A stretch of 64,000 nt of DNA from contig JAQSYI010000010.1 of assembly GCA_029256185.1 (NCBI GenBank), positions 124,001 through 188,000 of the forward strand. Direction: 5' to 3'. Under the pieces are notes generated by a model, which made no database searches, had not been told where the DNA came from, and saw only the letters and a program-made list of their open reading frames with translations. The translations under genes were made by a program, and so were the position numbers. Source of the DNA: Paenibacillaceae bacterium (GTDB taxonomy: Bacteria > Bacillota > Bacilli > Paenibacillales > NBRC-103111). Of the stretch, positions 1 to 8,475 are shown in pieces (within the stretch, counting starts at the first letter, position 1; each line of letters begins with the position of its first letter).

Positions 1-54
1 CCCTTCGCCCGATTGAACGCATGCGCCAATATCCGGTCATCCCGGATGTCCCGA

Positions 55-96
55 TAACAAAACAACCCCCAAAAGCCAACATTGCTTTCGGGGGCT
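55..96 (-). terminator. Rho-independent terminator after the solute-binding protein gene
   Basis: Read on the minus strand, a GC-rich arm CCCCCGAAAGC pairs with GCTTTTGGGGG and is followed by a T-rich tail (TTGTTTTGTTA). It lies about 15 bases past the stop of the lipoprotein gene at 111, so that gene appears to be the last of its transcript. Confidence 0.75.
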
Positions 97-110
97 TCAC
101 TCTGATTGAA

Positions 111-1781
111 TTATTTTTTTGCTTCTTGGATGATTTTGTCCAATTCCTCATTTTGCTGCTTAATAATTTCGTATATATCCTTGGGCAGCATGGTATTATC
201 TTTATTGGTCGTGTACCAGTTCTTGTACCACTCCTCAATCTCCTTGCCGTCGCCCTTCCGCCAATTATCCTGCGCGTCCTGCACAGCCTGTTGTATGGTA
301 TATTTGTCTCCGCTGACCACGGCTTTCATCCAAATGTCCGTCATCGCTTTCTCCGCATTGGTCTCGGATGTGGCCAGGTTCTTGGGCGGTGCAGGCATAT
401 GCTGAGACACAGTCAACTCGGGATAACTCTTATCCAGCGTTAAGTAAGTCTTGCGGTACAGCTCGTAGAAGTTCTGGTACTCCTGCTTGCGGGGATCATT
501 CTTGTATTTCACCAATGGAAGATCCGCCTTGCCGAATTCCAAGGCTGTATTATGGAGCATCCTCATGTCAACGGTAATGTCCCCGACTTCTTTCTTGTGT
601 TTGGCGGCATCCATGATCTCCGGTACCCCGTCCGTCAGTTTGTAATGGGTGCCCTCCACTCCATATTGCAAGGTCTGCATGGTACTCTCACGGACTATAA
701 AATCGACGAACTTCATGACCGAATCAGGATTTTTGGCCGTTGCACTGACCACTCCGACCATCTGTACCGGATTGCCGACCGTGGGTATGAACGCGCCTGC
801 TTTGCTTTTTGGATAAGCGAAGAAGGTCACATCTGCTGAAGCAACGTTCTTTTTCAGCGGATCAATCAGGTTCTGGATAATCGACATGGAGCTGGTGTCC
901 AGGAAAGGATAGATGCCGATTTTGCCGTTAATAAAATCCTGCTTCGCCTTGGCCCCGTTCTTATCCATGGAAAAATCCCGGTCAATCATTCCTTCGTCAT
1001 AGAGCCTCTTGACAAAGCCATAGTAATCCGTTTGTTCATCCCAATTCGGCACCAACTGATCATTCTTAAGCACCCACTTGCTGCTGCTGCCAAAAACCTG
1101 CCTCATGGTCAGCTCTGCGTTGCCGCTCACGGTCAGGCCAAATGTATCCTTCTTGCCGTTGCCGTCAGGGTCCTGCTCTGTGAACGCTTTGGCAACATTG
1201 TACAACTCCTCTGTCGTTTTCGGCGCTTCCAGATTGAGTTTCTTCAGCCAATCCGTGCGGATCAGAAACCCTCTGGCCGGCTCCACCCAAGCGAGTCTTC
1301 CAAACTCATACAGCTTGCCGTCCGACTTCGTCCCCACTTTCTTCAGAACGGGGTATTCATTGATCAGCTTCTTATAATCCACACTGTACTTCTCGATAAG
1401 ATCGTCGATAGGCATCAGCTGCTTCTGTTCATAGAGCGGATTGCGGATACTGGGTGCGAATTCGAACAACAAATCAGGCGCGCTGCCGGAAGCAAACAGC
1501 ACATTGATCTTTTCCGCCGGGTTTGTCCTGGGAATGGCAACAAATTTCACATTGGCCGGGCCATTGGCATTCACCCAATTGGTCCAGCGGTTGGATTCAA
1601 CAGTCCCCTCATCCTGTGCAATGATGCCGCGGTCATAGATGGATACGGTGATGTCCTTCTTTGTTTCCTGCCCTGCCTCTCCGGTGTTCGTCTTGTCCTC
1701 TTCCTTGGCGCAGCCGGCCATAACCGAACCCAATGCCACCACCGCTGCAAGCGGTATGGCTACCCATATATTCTTTTTCAT
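111..1781 (-). CDS. Extracellular sugar-binding lipoprotein of an ABC transporter (orphan)
   Basis: This 556-residue protein is a carbohydrate-binding lipoprotein of the large LplA/YtcQ-like class (bacterial solute-binding family 1 fold) found in Paenibacillus CUT1 transporters. The N-terminus is a lipoprotein signal: KK, a hydrophobic core, then a VMAGC lipobox with the acylated Cys at residue 24. The start at 1781 is preferred because AAGAAGGAG lies about 10 bases upstream; the upstream in-frame ATG at 1790 is too close to that site. No permease or ATPase gene accompanies it here: a terminator follows directly, and upstream lie an FAD oxidoreductase and an AraC regulator. It may deliver ligand to permeases encoded elsewhere or act as a sensor. 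The ligand cannot be read from the sequence. Confidence 0.88.
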   Translation of the reverse strand: MKKNIWVAIPLAAVVALGSVMAGCAKEEDKTNTGEAGQETKKDITVSIYDRGIIAQDEGTVESNRWTNWVNANGPANVKFVAIPRTNPAEKINVLFASGSAPDLLFEFAPSIRNPLYEQKQLMPIDDLIEKYSVDYKKLINEYPVLKKVGTKSDGKLYEFGRLAWVEPARGFLIRTDWLKKLNLEAPKTTEELYNVAKAFTEQDPDGNGKKDTFGLTVSGNAELTMRQVFGSSSKWVLKNDQLVPNWDEQTDYYGFVKRLYDEGMIDRDFSMDKNGAKAKQDFINGKIGIYPFLDTSSMSIIQNLIDPLKKNVASADVTFFAYPKSKAGAFIPTVGNPVQMVGVVSATAKNPDSVMKFVDFIVRESTMQTLQYGVEGTHYKLTDGVPEIMDAAKHKKEVGDITVDMRMLHNTALEFGKADLPLVKYKNDPRKQEYQNFYELYRKTYLTLDKSYPELTVSQHMPAPPKNLATSETNAEKAMTDIWMKAVVSGDKYTIQQAVQDAQDNWRKGDGKEIEEWYKNWYTTNKDNTMLPKDIYEIIKQQNEELDKIIQEAKK

Positions 1782-2064
1782 AACTCGCATTCTCCTTCTT
1801 CTGATGGGTACACCCCCCATCTGTACCTGTCACCAGTTGGGGTGTTTTTAATGAACGTTGACACTCCATTTGTCAGATATACACCAACCAATAAATATAT
1901 ACTGTGCCCCGTCGAGCGCAACGGTAAACGCATTCATTTTCTGTTGCGGCAATAAACCGCCTGATAAACCGGTTGGGACGGCTTCGTTCCCTGCCGGACG
2001 GCTGCCCGCCGCTAAAGTGAGCAGCCGCTGAAGCGGATTTCTCATATTGGCTGCGGTCAACCGC

Positions 2065-3336
2065 TCATGTGGACGGCAGCAGCACATCACTCACCTCCTG
2101 CCAGGGAACATACTGAGGCAAGACTCCCATACGGACTGCCGCGGCCGCCAGTGCTCCCGCGGCCTCCCCCATAGGAACGGCGTTTCCTGTTACCCGATAG
2201 CTGGAATGGGCGAGAAAGTCCCCGCTGATACATCTGCCGGCCATCAGCAAGCCGTCCACATCCCGGGCGATCAGGGCCCGAAGCGGAACATCGTAAGGCT
2301 TCACTTCGTTTCGGTACATATCGTTGTATGCAGCCATTCCCTTGCTGTCCTGCGGGTTGGGTGAATGAACATCCACCTTGAATGTCACACGGCAGACCGC
2401 ATCCTCATGCCGTCTTCCTTGCAGCATATCGTCTATGGTAACGGTGTACCGGCCTTTGATTCGGCGCCCCTCTCTTACTCCGATGGCAGCAGCGGTTGCG
2501 ACGATGCGAAAGTCCTGCCATATGCCTCCCAAGGAACGCAAGGCCTCGGATATACGATACAGATCCTGTCTTGAATCCATGGATGCCCGGGTCAGATGAT
2601 CGGCGTCCAATCCGGAGAGTCCATATTGATGATTGGCCATCATGATATATAATTGATCACGGATATGGGACATTCCCGCCTTGGCGTATGTGGGATTATA
2701 GCCCCCCCGGACAATTTCCGGATACAACCGCACGCTTCGCCCGTTATTTACTGCGAATTCCTTGTATGTTTCCGGCGGACCCGCCCTGACCAGAGCGATC
2801 AGGCTCATCGGTTGCGTAACGCCTGTCTCCTCCTGTCCGTAGTCGAAGCCTGCTCCTGCCTGGGCAGCCAAATCACCGTCACCGGTGGTATCGATAAATA
2901 TGCCCGCCCCCCAGGCTTCCTTGCCGGACTTGGAATCGGTCACGATGCCGTACAGCCGCCCTTGACCGTCGCAGTAAGCAGCACTAACCCGGGTATACAG
3001 CCGGACAACCACTCCCGCCTCGATGCACATTTCTTCCACCACCAGCTTCATGGTTTCCACATCGCACACAATGCCGCTTCTGGCCTGAAGCCTCCCCAGC
3101 CTGTCGAATATTTCACGCATGATGCCGTCTTTATCATCTCCATCCAAAATGTAACTGAGCAGCCCGCTCGTCCATATTCCACCCAAACTGCCATTTGCTT
3201 CAATGAGGAATGTCCGAGCTCCCCTGCGTGCCGCGGCAATCGCTGCAGCTATTCCGGCCGGCCCCCCGCCGCATACAATAACATCAAATTCCGCTTTAAT
3301 CCTAAGCTCCCTGCCAGGCTCTTTTACCATCCGCAT
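2065..3336 (-). CDS. FAD-dependent oxidoreductase (FAD_oxidored family)
   Basis: The product (423 residues from this start) begins with a Rossmann dinucleotide-binding segment, DVIVCGGGPAGIAAAIAAA, followed about 20 residues on by an acidic strand end (LIEANGSLGG). Near residue 150 there is a second FAD motif, IDTTGDGDLAAQAG. This matches the FAD_oxidored (PF12831-type) proteins common beside sugar-utilisation genes; the substrate is unknown. The ATG at 3336 follows AAGGGA at about 10 bases. A longer form from a TTG at 3393 is open but has no evident ribosome site. The C-terminal MGEAAGALAAAAVRMG helix is typical of the family. Its neighbours, an AraC regulator upstream and a sugar-binding lipoprotein downstream, suggest a small sugar- or uronate-related set, but that is inference. 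Confidence 0.85.
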   Translation of the reverse strand: MRMVKEPGRELRIKAEFDVIVCGGGPAGIAAAIAAARRGARTFLIEANGSLGGIWTSGLLSYILDGDDKDGIMREIFDRLGRLQARSGIVCDVETMKLVVEEMCIEAGVVVRLYTRVSAAYCDGQGRLYGIVTDSKSGKEAWGAGIFIDTTGDGDLAAQAGAGFDYGQEETGVTQPMSLIALVRAGPPETYKEFAVNNGRSVRLYPEIVRGGYNPTYAKAGMSHIRDQLYIMMANHQYGLSGLDADHLTRASMDSRQDLYRISEALRSLGGIWQDFRIVATAAAIGVREGRRIKGRYTVTIDDMLQGRRHEDAVCRVTFKVDVHSPNPQDSKGMAAYNDMYRNEVKPYDVPLRALIARDVDGLLMAGRCISGDFLAHSSYRVTGNAVPMGEAAGALAAAAVRMGVLPQYVPWQEVSDVLLPST

Positions 3337-3479
3337 TAGCGCCGCTTCCCTTCTTTCCCGTGTTTTGCACGGCTCCTGTATGTTTGGCTTCAATCTAAGT
3401 ATAGATTGCTCTGCCGCAGAATTCTTGCCTATAGTTGACGGACTCAGCCTCCTTAATTTGATTGGCGATTAGCGAAGCA

Positions 3480-3520
3480 AAAAAAAATAACGCGAACCGC
3501 CGGGCAGGGCGATTCGCGTT
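3480..3520 (-). terminator. Terminator after the AraC regulator
   Basis: The arms AACGCGAA and TTCGCGTT flank a 16-base GC-rich loop. On the minus strand the hairpin is followed by ATTTTTTTTT, giving a strong terminator a few bases past the AraC stop codon. The FAD oxidoreductase downstream should therefore have its own promoter. Confidence 0.85.
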
Positions 3521-3524
3521 ATTA

Positions 3525-4445
3525 TTATATATCCGCCTCCCCATCCGGGGCGGGGGCTGCAAGACGGTATTCGGAAGGCGTCATCTTGACGATGCTCTTG
3601 AACATCCGGCTGAACTGCGAGGAGGAAGGAAACCCGACGGCGTAGGCAATACCTGTAAGGGACATGCCCGGGCATTCCCGAAGCAGCCGCCTGCTTTCCA
3701 TCACCCGTCTCAGCAGTACGTATTGGTAATAGGAAGTACCTTTATATTTACGGAAGCAACGTGTCAAATGCTCCTGGCTGACGGACATCAGCTTGGACAT
3801 TCTCTCCAGCGACAGGTCATCGTACAGGTGATGCTCGATGAATTGGCTGCAGCCTTCCACAATTTCCGTCTGCCGGTTGGACAGGCTGGCTGCCGCTGTC
3901 TGTTTAACGTGATGCTCCTCGATCACCCGCTGCAGCATGACGCCCATGTCCATAAATTGGGAGAGAATCATTTGCTTCCAGCCGCGGAGCTGGGCATCCA
4001 TCTCGGCCTGCATCCGGCTGGTCAACCGCCTCAGCTCCGTAAATATTTCCGGCGGCAGAGTCAGATGGCAAAACTGGGTCGGGGCAATCCCATGCGTCCC
4101 GATCAGGGCAAGCAAGCCGGTGGCGTCTTTGGCCAGTTCCCCGTCATCAAAGCATAACACCGTCCGCCGGTATCTGGACGTGGATTGGCTGTAGATATGA
4201 TGCGGAATATTGCCCGGTACGACCATCAGGCTGCCGGGCGTCTGCATATAAACCGATTCCCCCACCACGAAAGTGGCGGTGCCTTCATGCGTAACGGATA
4301 TTTCGACCCCCGCCTGAATATGCATATTGCTTCTGGGCGCATGCATGGAGTGATCGCGCAAATAGAGGGGAAACCTGGCCAAATGCTCGTCGATGGTTTG
4401 GTTGATTACGGGAGGGTTGGCAAGCAAGGTGTGCAGCTCATGCAT
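3525..4445 (-). CDS. AraC family transcriptional regulator with N-terminal cupin
   Basis: This 306-residue protein has an N-terminal sugar-sensing cupin-like half (about residues 20-110, with GVEISVTHEGTATFVV and the PGNIPHHIY turn). The C-terminal AraC-type double helix-turn-helix spans about 200-300 (LSLERMSKLMSVSQEHLTRCFRKY; second helix IAYAVGFPSSSQFSRMFKS, then MTPSEYR). It binds DNA and probably responds to a small sugar or derivative. The start has a clear AAGGAGG 9 bases upstream. The gene is followed by its own terminator, so it is probably a monocistronic local activator of the oxidoreductase and lipoprotein genes downstream. No operator was identified. Confidence 0.92.
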   Translation of the reverse strand: MHELHTLLANPPVINQTIDEHLARFPLYLRDHSMHAPRSNMHIQAGVEISVTHEGTATFVVGESVYMQTPGSLMVVPGNIPHHIYSQSTSRYRRTVLCFDDGELAKDATGLLALIGTHGIAPTQFCHLTLPPEIFTELRRLTSRMQAEMDAQLRGWKQMILSQFMDMGVMLQRVIEEHHVKQTAAASLSNRQTEIVEGCSQFIEHHLYDDLSLERMSKLMSVSQEHLTRCFRKYKGTSYYQYVLLRRVMESRRLLRECPGMSLTGIAYAVGFPSSSQFSRMFKSIVKMTPSEYRLAAPAPDGEADI

Positions 4446-4631
4446 CGGAATCGCCTCCTTGGTTCTTTTATCATATCACCCCCATATAAGGGGAACAACA
4501 AGAGCTGGTTAAAGTCCCGGCGGAATCCTTCTAAAACAAAGAAAATCCGATGATTTTCAAAGACGCACCCGTTTTGCAAAATGCGGCGCTGCCGAAAATG
4601 CCATATACTATGGTTGCATTTGCCACGAAAC

Positions 4632-4661
4632 AAAAAAAGCCCGATTCTCTCGGGCGGAAGT
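4632..4661 (-). terminator. Terminator after the coiled-coil gene
   Basis: On the minus strand GCCCGA/TCGGGC arms with a 5-base loop precede a run of seven T. It sits immediately after the stop codon at 4663. Confidence 0.8.
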
Positions 4662-4662
4662 T

Positions 4663-5106
4663 TTATTGACGCTGCTGGCTGATGTATTCCTCAACTTTTT
4701 CCAATCTCACGGACAATTTGTCCACTTCATTCTCCAAGCTTTCACGATGCCGTTTTTCCTTTCGCCGATCGAATACAATCTCGTCCATCCGCAAATGAAG
4801 CAGCTTGAAGCCTTCAGCATTCTCGGCTCTTAAGTCACTTAATTCAACGCCCATCTTGTCTTGACGAATTTCCATCCTGTCCATACGGCTCTCGATCTTG
4901 TCCATACGTATTTCCATCTTGTCCATACGGCTTTCCATCTTGTCCATACGGCTCTCCAGCCTGTCGAATCTCTCGTCAATCCTGGCGAACTCCTCCTTCA
5001 CCTCTTTGCGGAAGTGAAGAAGCTCGTCTTGAACCGCTGTAACCTTGGCGTTGGTCATCTCCAGATTCCTCAATATAGCCTGCAGCATTTCCCGGGTCTC
5101 ATCCAT
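4663..5106 (-). CDS. Small coiled-coil protein with a perfect heptad repeat
   Basis: I do not recognise a named family. The 147-residue protein has no signal peptide or membrane segment and is almost entirely charged helix. Between about residues 46 and 85 a seven-residue unit of the type SRMDKME is repeated about five times (ESRMDKM, EIRMDKI, ESRMDRM, EIRQDKM), with Met/Ile at a and d positions as expected for a parallel coiled coil. The DNA shows a matching 21-base tandem repeat, so copy number could vary between strains. The start has AAGGAGGGG about 10 bases upstream, with a candidate promoter at 5132-5160 and a terminator right after the stop. It is probably a cytoplasmic oligomeric protein of unknown role. 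Confidence 0.8.
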   Translation of the reverse strand: MDETREMLQAILRNLEMTNAKVTAVQDELLHFRKEVKEEFARIDERFDRLESRMDKMESRMDKMEIRMDKIESRMDRMEIRQDKMGVELSDLRAENAEGFKLLHLRMDEIVFDRRKEKRHRESLENEVDKLSVRLEKVEEYISQQRQ

Positions 5107-5131
5107 GGACTAAACCCCTCCTTGTCTATTC

Positions 5132-5160
5132 ATGATACGATACTTGCCTGATTCCGGCAA
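5132..5160 (-). promoter_or_regulatory. Candidate vegetative promoter of the coiled-coil gene
   Basis: On the minus strand TTGCCG (5160-5155) and TATCAT (5137-5132) are separated by 17 bases, about 30 bases upstream of the start codon. This is a sequence match only. Confidence 0.5.
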
Positions 5161-5267
5161 GGTGCTTCCGGCAGACCTCCGACAGATTTCTCCTCCCCGC
5201 ATGACCGGTTTTCCCTTACATGCGTCCGCGTAGGAGAGCTTCTCAGCTTCCACATCAAGAAGAATGG

Positions 5268-5306
5268 AAAAGCGCCGACCGCTCCCGTCAAGGGAACAAT
5301 CGGCGC
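5268..5306 (-). terminator. Terminator after the cysteine hydrolase gene
   Basis: On the minus strand GCGCCGA...TCGGCGC arms, strengthened by an inner GTTCCC/GGGA pairing, are followed by TTTT. It lies about 85 bases past the stop at 5391. The rest of the 284-base gap (5107-5390) shows only the candidate promoter noted separately. Confidence 0.65.
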
Positions 5307-5390
5307 ATGCTTTGCATCAGGACCATTCAATATTTCGTTGTCTGCTTGCAATAAAAATACCACAGGATATCACCCATGTCGAGCGTCTTT

Positions 5391-5942
5391 TTATTCAGCG
5401 TCCCGCAAAAAACGTTCCGCGCCAATTACCCGTGCAAAAGTCCCGTTCAGCGAAGCCATAATCGTCTTCTGCACCGTGCCGGCGGGAATCCGCTCTTCTC
5501 CCCACATCAAGTCCTTTGTAGCGCAAGCATCCTCCAGGACAACAACGGAGAAGCCGAAATCCTGGGCGGCCCTTACCGTGGTATCGATGCACATATGGGT
5601 CATCATGCCAACGATCACCAGTTGGGTGATTTTGTGGCCAAGCAGTTCTTGCTTCAGACCGGTGCGGAGAAAAGCGTTGGGCGCATGCTTGACGATAACC
5701 GGCTCATCTCGCCAAGGAGCCACAGCAGGATGAATCTCCGCCCCCGGAGTGCCGGGCAGAAAAAATCCCGCTCCCGGCTTAATGCTCTCGTGCCGGACAT
5801 GGTAGACGGGCAATCCTTTCCTGCGGTAGAATTCCAGGGCAAGTGCCGCCTGGGCGGCAGCTGCATCAGGGGCTTGCAGCTCATTTTTTCCCCCGGGAAA
5901 ATAATCCTGTTGAATGTCAATCAGAACCAGGGCGCTTTGCAT
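5391..5942 (-). CDS. Isochorismatase-family cysteine hydrolase
   Basis: This 183-residue protein is of normal length for single-domain isochorismatase-like hydrolases, which cleave amide or ether bonds in small molecules (nicotinamide, ureidomalonate, isochorismate and others). The expected triad is visible: Asp9 in ALVLIDIQQDYF, Lys85 in VIVKHAPNAF and Cys118 in GMMTHMCIDTTVRAA. The start at 5942 has GGAGG 6 bases upstream. An HxlR regulator lies about 100 bases upstream in the same direction, a pairing often seen where the hydrolase belongs to a stress or xenobiotic response. The substrate is not predictable from sequence. Confidence 0.92.
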   Translation of the reverse strand: MQSALVLIDIQQDYFPGGKNELQAPDAAAAQAALALEFYRRKGLPVYHVRHESIKPGAGFFLPGTPGAEIHPAVAPWRDEPVIVKHAPNAFLRTGLKQELLGHKITQLVIVGMMTHMCIDTTVRAAQDFGFSVVVLEDACATKDLMWGEERIPAGTVQKTIMASLNGTFARVIGAERFLRDAE

Positions 5943-6044
5943 CCTTATCCTCCTCCTCATCTACGCCCATTATAGGACAGGACGGGAAAAGCGTACATTA
6001 CCCACTTTTTTGTGGGTATCCAGGGCAGAAGCATCAAAGGCATC

Positions 6045-6407
6045 TCAATAAGAGATGCCCTTGCGGTCCAGGAACTCCGTCAAGCCCTGCTCCACCATAT
6101 ATTCCACTCCGATTTCCTGCATGATCCGGACGGCCTTGAGCATCTTCTGGCCCCTCTCCGGCGTGAGGGAATACTCCACCCGCAGGGGATAGCCTTCATA
6201 GGTCCGCTTCTCCACCAAGCCGAATTCCTGCAGCTCCTTCAACTGCTGAAGGAGCATCTTCTGGCTGATCCCCGTTATATCACGCTCCAGCCGGGACAGG
6301 GAGGCTGTGCCGAGCTGCAATTGAAACAGAATGATCGGCTTCCATTTGCCCTTCATAATATCATGTACGATTTCCAGCGGGCAGGTGTAGTCCTCTCTGA
6401 TTTTCAC
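6045..6407 (-). CDS. HxlR-family winged-helix transcriptional regulator
   Basis: This 120-residue protein has the full HxlR layout: CPLEIVHDIMKGKWKPIILFQL near the N-terminus (with Cys9, the position that is redox-active in several family members), a recognition helix GISQKMLLQQLKEL and a wing EYPLRVEY-type segment (YEGYPLRVEYSLT). The start is GTG at 6407, eight bases after AGGAGG. It probably controls the cysteine hydrolase downstream and itself. Its whole upstream gap is filled by the three-copy hairpin repeat at 6425-6620, which ends against its ribosome site, so its expression may depend on that array or on read-through from the YtoI-like gene. Confidence 0.93.
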   Translation of the reverse strand: MKIREDYTCPLEIVHDIMKGKWKPIILFQLQLGTASLSRLERDITGISQKMLLQQLKELQEFGLVEKRTYEGYPLRVEYSLTPERGQKMLKAVRIMQEIGVEYMVEQGLTEFLDRKGISY

Positions 6408-6424
6408 AGGCTCCGCCTCCTAAA

Positions 6425-6620
6425 AGTTTTTCGCTAACGGCGCAGCGCAGCAGCGAGTAGAAAAACTGGCTTCGTAAGCATACACTTAGTTTTTCGCTAA
6501 CGGCGCAGCGCAGCAGCGAGCAGCAGCGAGCAGAAAAACTGGCTTCGTAAGCATACACTTAGTTTTTCGCCAACCGCGCAGCGCAGCAGCGAGCAGAAAA
6601 ACTGGCTTCGAAAGCATAAG
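6425..6620 (-). repeat. Three-copy tandem hairpin array upstream of hxlR, sharing ATGCTTACGA with the array at 11651
   Basis: Copies lie at about 6425-6487, 6488-6560 and 6561-6620. Read on the minus strand each copy is ATGCTTACGA (ATGCTTTCGA in the outermost), AGCC, then AGTTTTTC ... GAAAAACT with a GC-rich interior (GCTGCTGCGCTGCGC). Copies are joined by AAGTGT. The middle copy carries an extra 10-base duplication in the loop. The last hairpin runs straight into TTTAGGAGG, the Shine-Dalgarno of hxlR. The array occupies the entire gap between the YtoI-like stop and hxlR. Confidence 0.95.
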
Positions 6621-7958
6621 CTACTGGTCAAATACCTGGGCAGTCAGCATAGCCTTGGATACCATCTGGCCGTTATAGTACATCTCCACATCCACTTTGC
6701 CGAATTTGCGGCTGATCTCAATAATATGAGGGCGGATCTCAATCTGGCTCTCGATCTGGACCGGATGAAGAAAATAGGTGGACATGTTGTCAATTACCAT
6801 GTCTCCCTTCTTCGACTCCTGGACGGCACGGACGGCTGATTGCTTCATCAAGGTGGTCAACACACCAGCAGATACGGCCCCGAGATGATTGGTCATCTGC
6901 GGTGTAACCGTCCCCCGGAACAACAGCTTGCCTTCCTCGTCCCGGTGCTCCTCAAAGCCCGCCCAGATCAGATCCTCGAAGGTTTCCCCTACCTGCGGCT
7001 GGCGCTGCACATATTGCATCACCTTGATGACGTCCTTGCGGCTGATGACTCCGATCAGCTTGCGGTTGGAATCAATCACGGGCAGAAGCTCAATGCCTTC
7101 CCACACCATCAGATGGGCAGCCGAAGCAAGGGAGGTCTGAAGATGCACGGTGAGAGGATTACGCGTCATCAGCTTATCCAGAGTCTGTTCGGGAGGCGCC
7201 CCCAGCATATCCTTGGAGGTGACTACTCCGATTACCCTGTTCCACTCATCCACCACGGGAAAGCGGCTATGGCCGGAGGCTTCGATCACCTGCTGCATCT
7301 CCTGGGCCGTATGGGAGGCCTTCAGCGTGGACACTTGACCCCGGGAGGGAAGAATATCCTCCACCAGCATGATCTTCTTCTTGATCAATCTGTCATAGAT
7401 GGCCCGGTTGATCATGGAAGCCACGGTAAAGGTGTCGTAGCTGCTGGAGATGATGGGCAGCCCCATCTTGTTGGCGAGCAGCTTCACTTCATCGGAGGTG
7501 TCGAATCCCCCTGTAATCAGTACAGCGGCTCCCAACTGCAAGGCAAAGATATGGGCCTTCTCCCGGTTGCCGACAATGAGCAGATTGCCCTCCTCAATGT
7601 ACCGGATCATGGCTTCCTCCTGCATGGCGCCGATCACGAACTTGTTCAGTGTCTTCTCCAGCCCCAGGGCGCCGCCCAGCACAACCCCGTCCACAATATT
7701 AACCACCTCGGCAAAGGTGAGCTTGTCAATATTGTTGCGCTGCTTTTTCTCCACCCGCACGGTGCCGATCCGCTCTTTCGTGCTGACAAGTCCCTGATTC
7801 TCGGCTTCCTTAATAGCCCGGTAAGCAGTGCCTTCACTTACGTCCATATCCTTGGCAATTCTGCGGACGGATATCTTGTTTCCAACCTTCAAGCCTTCTA
7901 TATACCGGAGAATCTGCTCATGCTTGGTCAGGGAATCGTCTGGGGTGAGAGTGCTCAT
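6621..7958 (-). CDS. ytoI: YtoI-like protein: HTH, DRTGG, two CBS domains and a hotdog domain
   Basis: This 445-residue protein combines, in order, an N-terminal winged-helix segment (about 10-70; ISVRRIAKDMDVSEGTAYRAIKEAE), a DRTGG-type domain (about 80-185), two CBS domains (about 190-310; HSRFPVVDEWNRVIGVVTSKD and ELLPVIDSNRKLIGVISRKD), and a C-terminal hotdog/thioesterase-like domain (about 330-440). This is the architecture of Bacillus subtilis YtoI. CBS pairs usually bind adenosyl ligands, and the DRTGG domain is a likely nucleotide-binding partner, so it is probably a nucleotide-sensing regulator. Its physiological role is not established. The start has GAGGTG about 7 bases upstream, and a textbook promoter lies at 8003-8031. 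Confidence 0.9.
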   Translation of the reverse strand: MSTLTPDDSLTKHEQILRYIEGLKVGNKISVRRIAKDMDVSEGTAYRAIKEAENQGLVSTKERIGTVRVEKKQRNNIDKLTFAEVVNIVDGVVLGGALGLEKTLNKFVIGAMQEEAMIRYIEEGNLLIVGNREKAHIFALQLGAAVLITGGFDTSDEVKLLANKMGLPIISSSYDTFTVASMINRAIYDRLIKKKIMLVEDILPSRGQVSTLKASHTAQEMQQVIEASGHSRFPVVDEWNRVIGVVTSKDMLGAPPEQTLDKLMTRNPLTVHLQTSLASAAHLMVWEGIELLPVIDSNRKLIGVISRKDVIKVMQYVQRQPQVGETFEDLIWAGFEEHRDEEGKLLFRGTVTPQMTNHLGAVSAGVLTTLMKQSAVRAVQESKKGDMVIDNMSTYFLHPVQIESQIEIRPHIIEISRKFGKVDVEMYYNGQMVSKAMLTAQVFDQ

Positions 7959-8002
7959 CTGTTACACCTCATATTCCTATTCTGTATTACTCTGTTATTG
8001 TC

Positions 8003-8031
8003 ATTATAGTACATAATAGGAGCCCATACAA
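8003..8031 (-). promoter_or_regulatory. Sigma-A-type promoter of the YtoI-like gene
   Basis: On the minus strand TTGTAT (8031-8026) and a perfect TATAAT (8008-8003) are separated by 17 bases. The start codon at 7958 lies about 45 bases downstream. Confidence 0.8.
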
Positions 8032-8173
8032 TAACCCCCACCGCTAATCCGCTGTGGAGTCCAAGGGATTTGGCCCAAGTCTGGGAATAGAAGCGGTGGA
8101 GGAGGGGGAAAGGAGGCGAGAAGCGGTGGGAGGAGGATAGACAGGAGATGCGAAGGGAACTCCGGGAAACTGG

Positions 8174-8353
8174 CAACTGTGAAAATACAGTTGTTTTTCG
8201 CCGAATTATCCGTATAAACAAGCAAACTGCAAAAGTGCAGGCAGATTACTCCACTTTCCGTTTTTTCCACTCAGGGATGCCCCAACACCTGTATTTTTAC
8301 AGGCCGGACAGGTTATTCTCCCTTTACAGCGGAAAAAGCCTGCATTTTTGCAG
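8174..8353. repeat. Set of four short palindromes, CTGN-family, spacing 50/62/51
   Basis: Four palindromes lie in the 517-base gap 7959-8475: CAACTGTGAAAATACAGTTG (8174-8193), CTGCAAAAGTGCAG (8227-8240), CCTGTATTTTTACAGG (8288-8303) and CTGCATTTTTGCAG (8340-8353). All have CTG(T/C)...(A/G)CAG arms around a six-base A/T-rich centre. Centre-to-centre distances are 50, 62 and 51 bases. I see no gene in this gap apart from the promoter at 8003-8031. Confidence 0.9.
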
Positions 8354-8475
8354 TTTTCCTTAATGCAGGTGTGCTCGTTGGTGCAGATGTGCTCGTGGTG
8401 CAGGTGTGCCGGCCCCATTCTCAGGGAACCGGCCTGCGGCAGCTTGAATCTCCCGGCTGACGGTTGCACGCCAGC

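Noticed and set aside
1032..1955. 307-codon plus-strand frame opposite the first lipoprotein gene
   Set aside because: It is antisense to a clear lipoprotein gene and has no supporting signal.
6425..6620. CRISPR-like repeat before hxlR
   Set aside because: Direct tandem copies without spacers; the structure is hairpin plus a conserved 10-mer.
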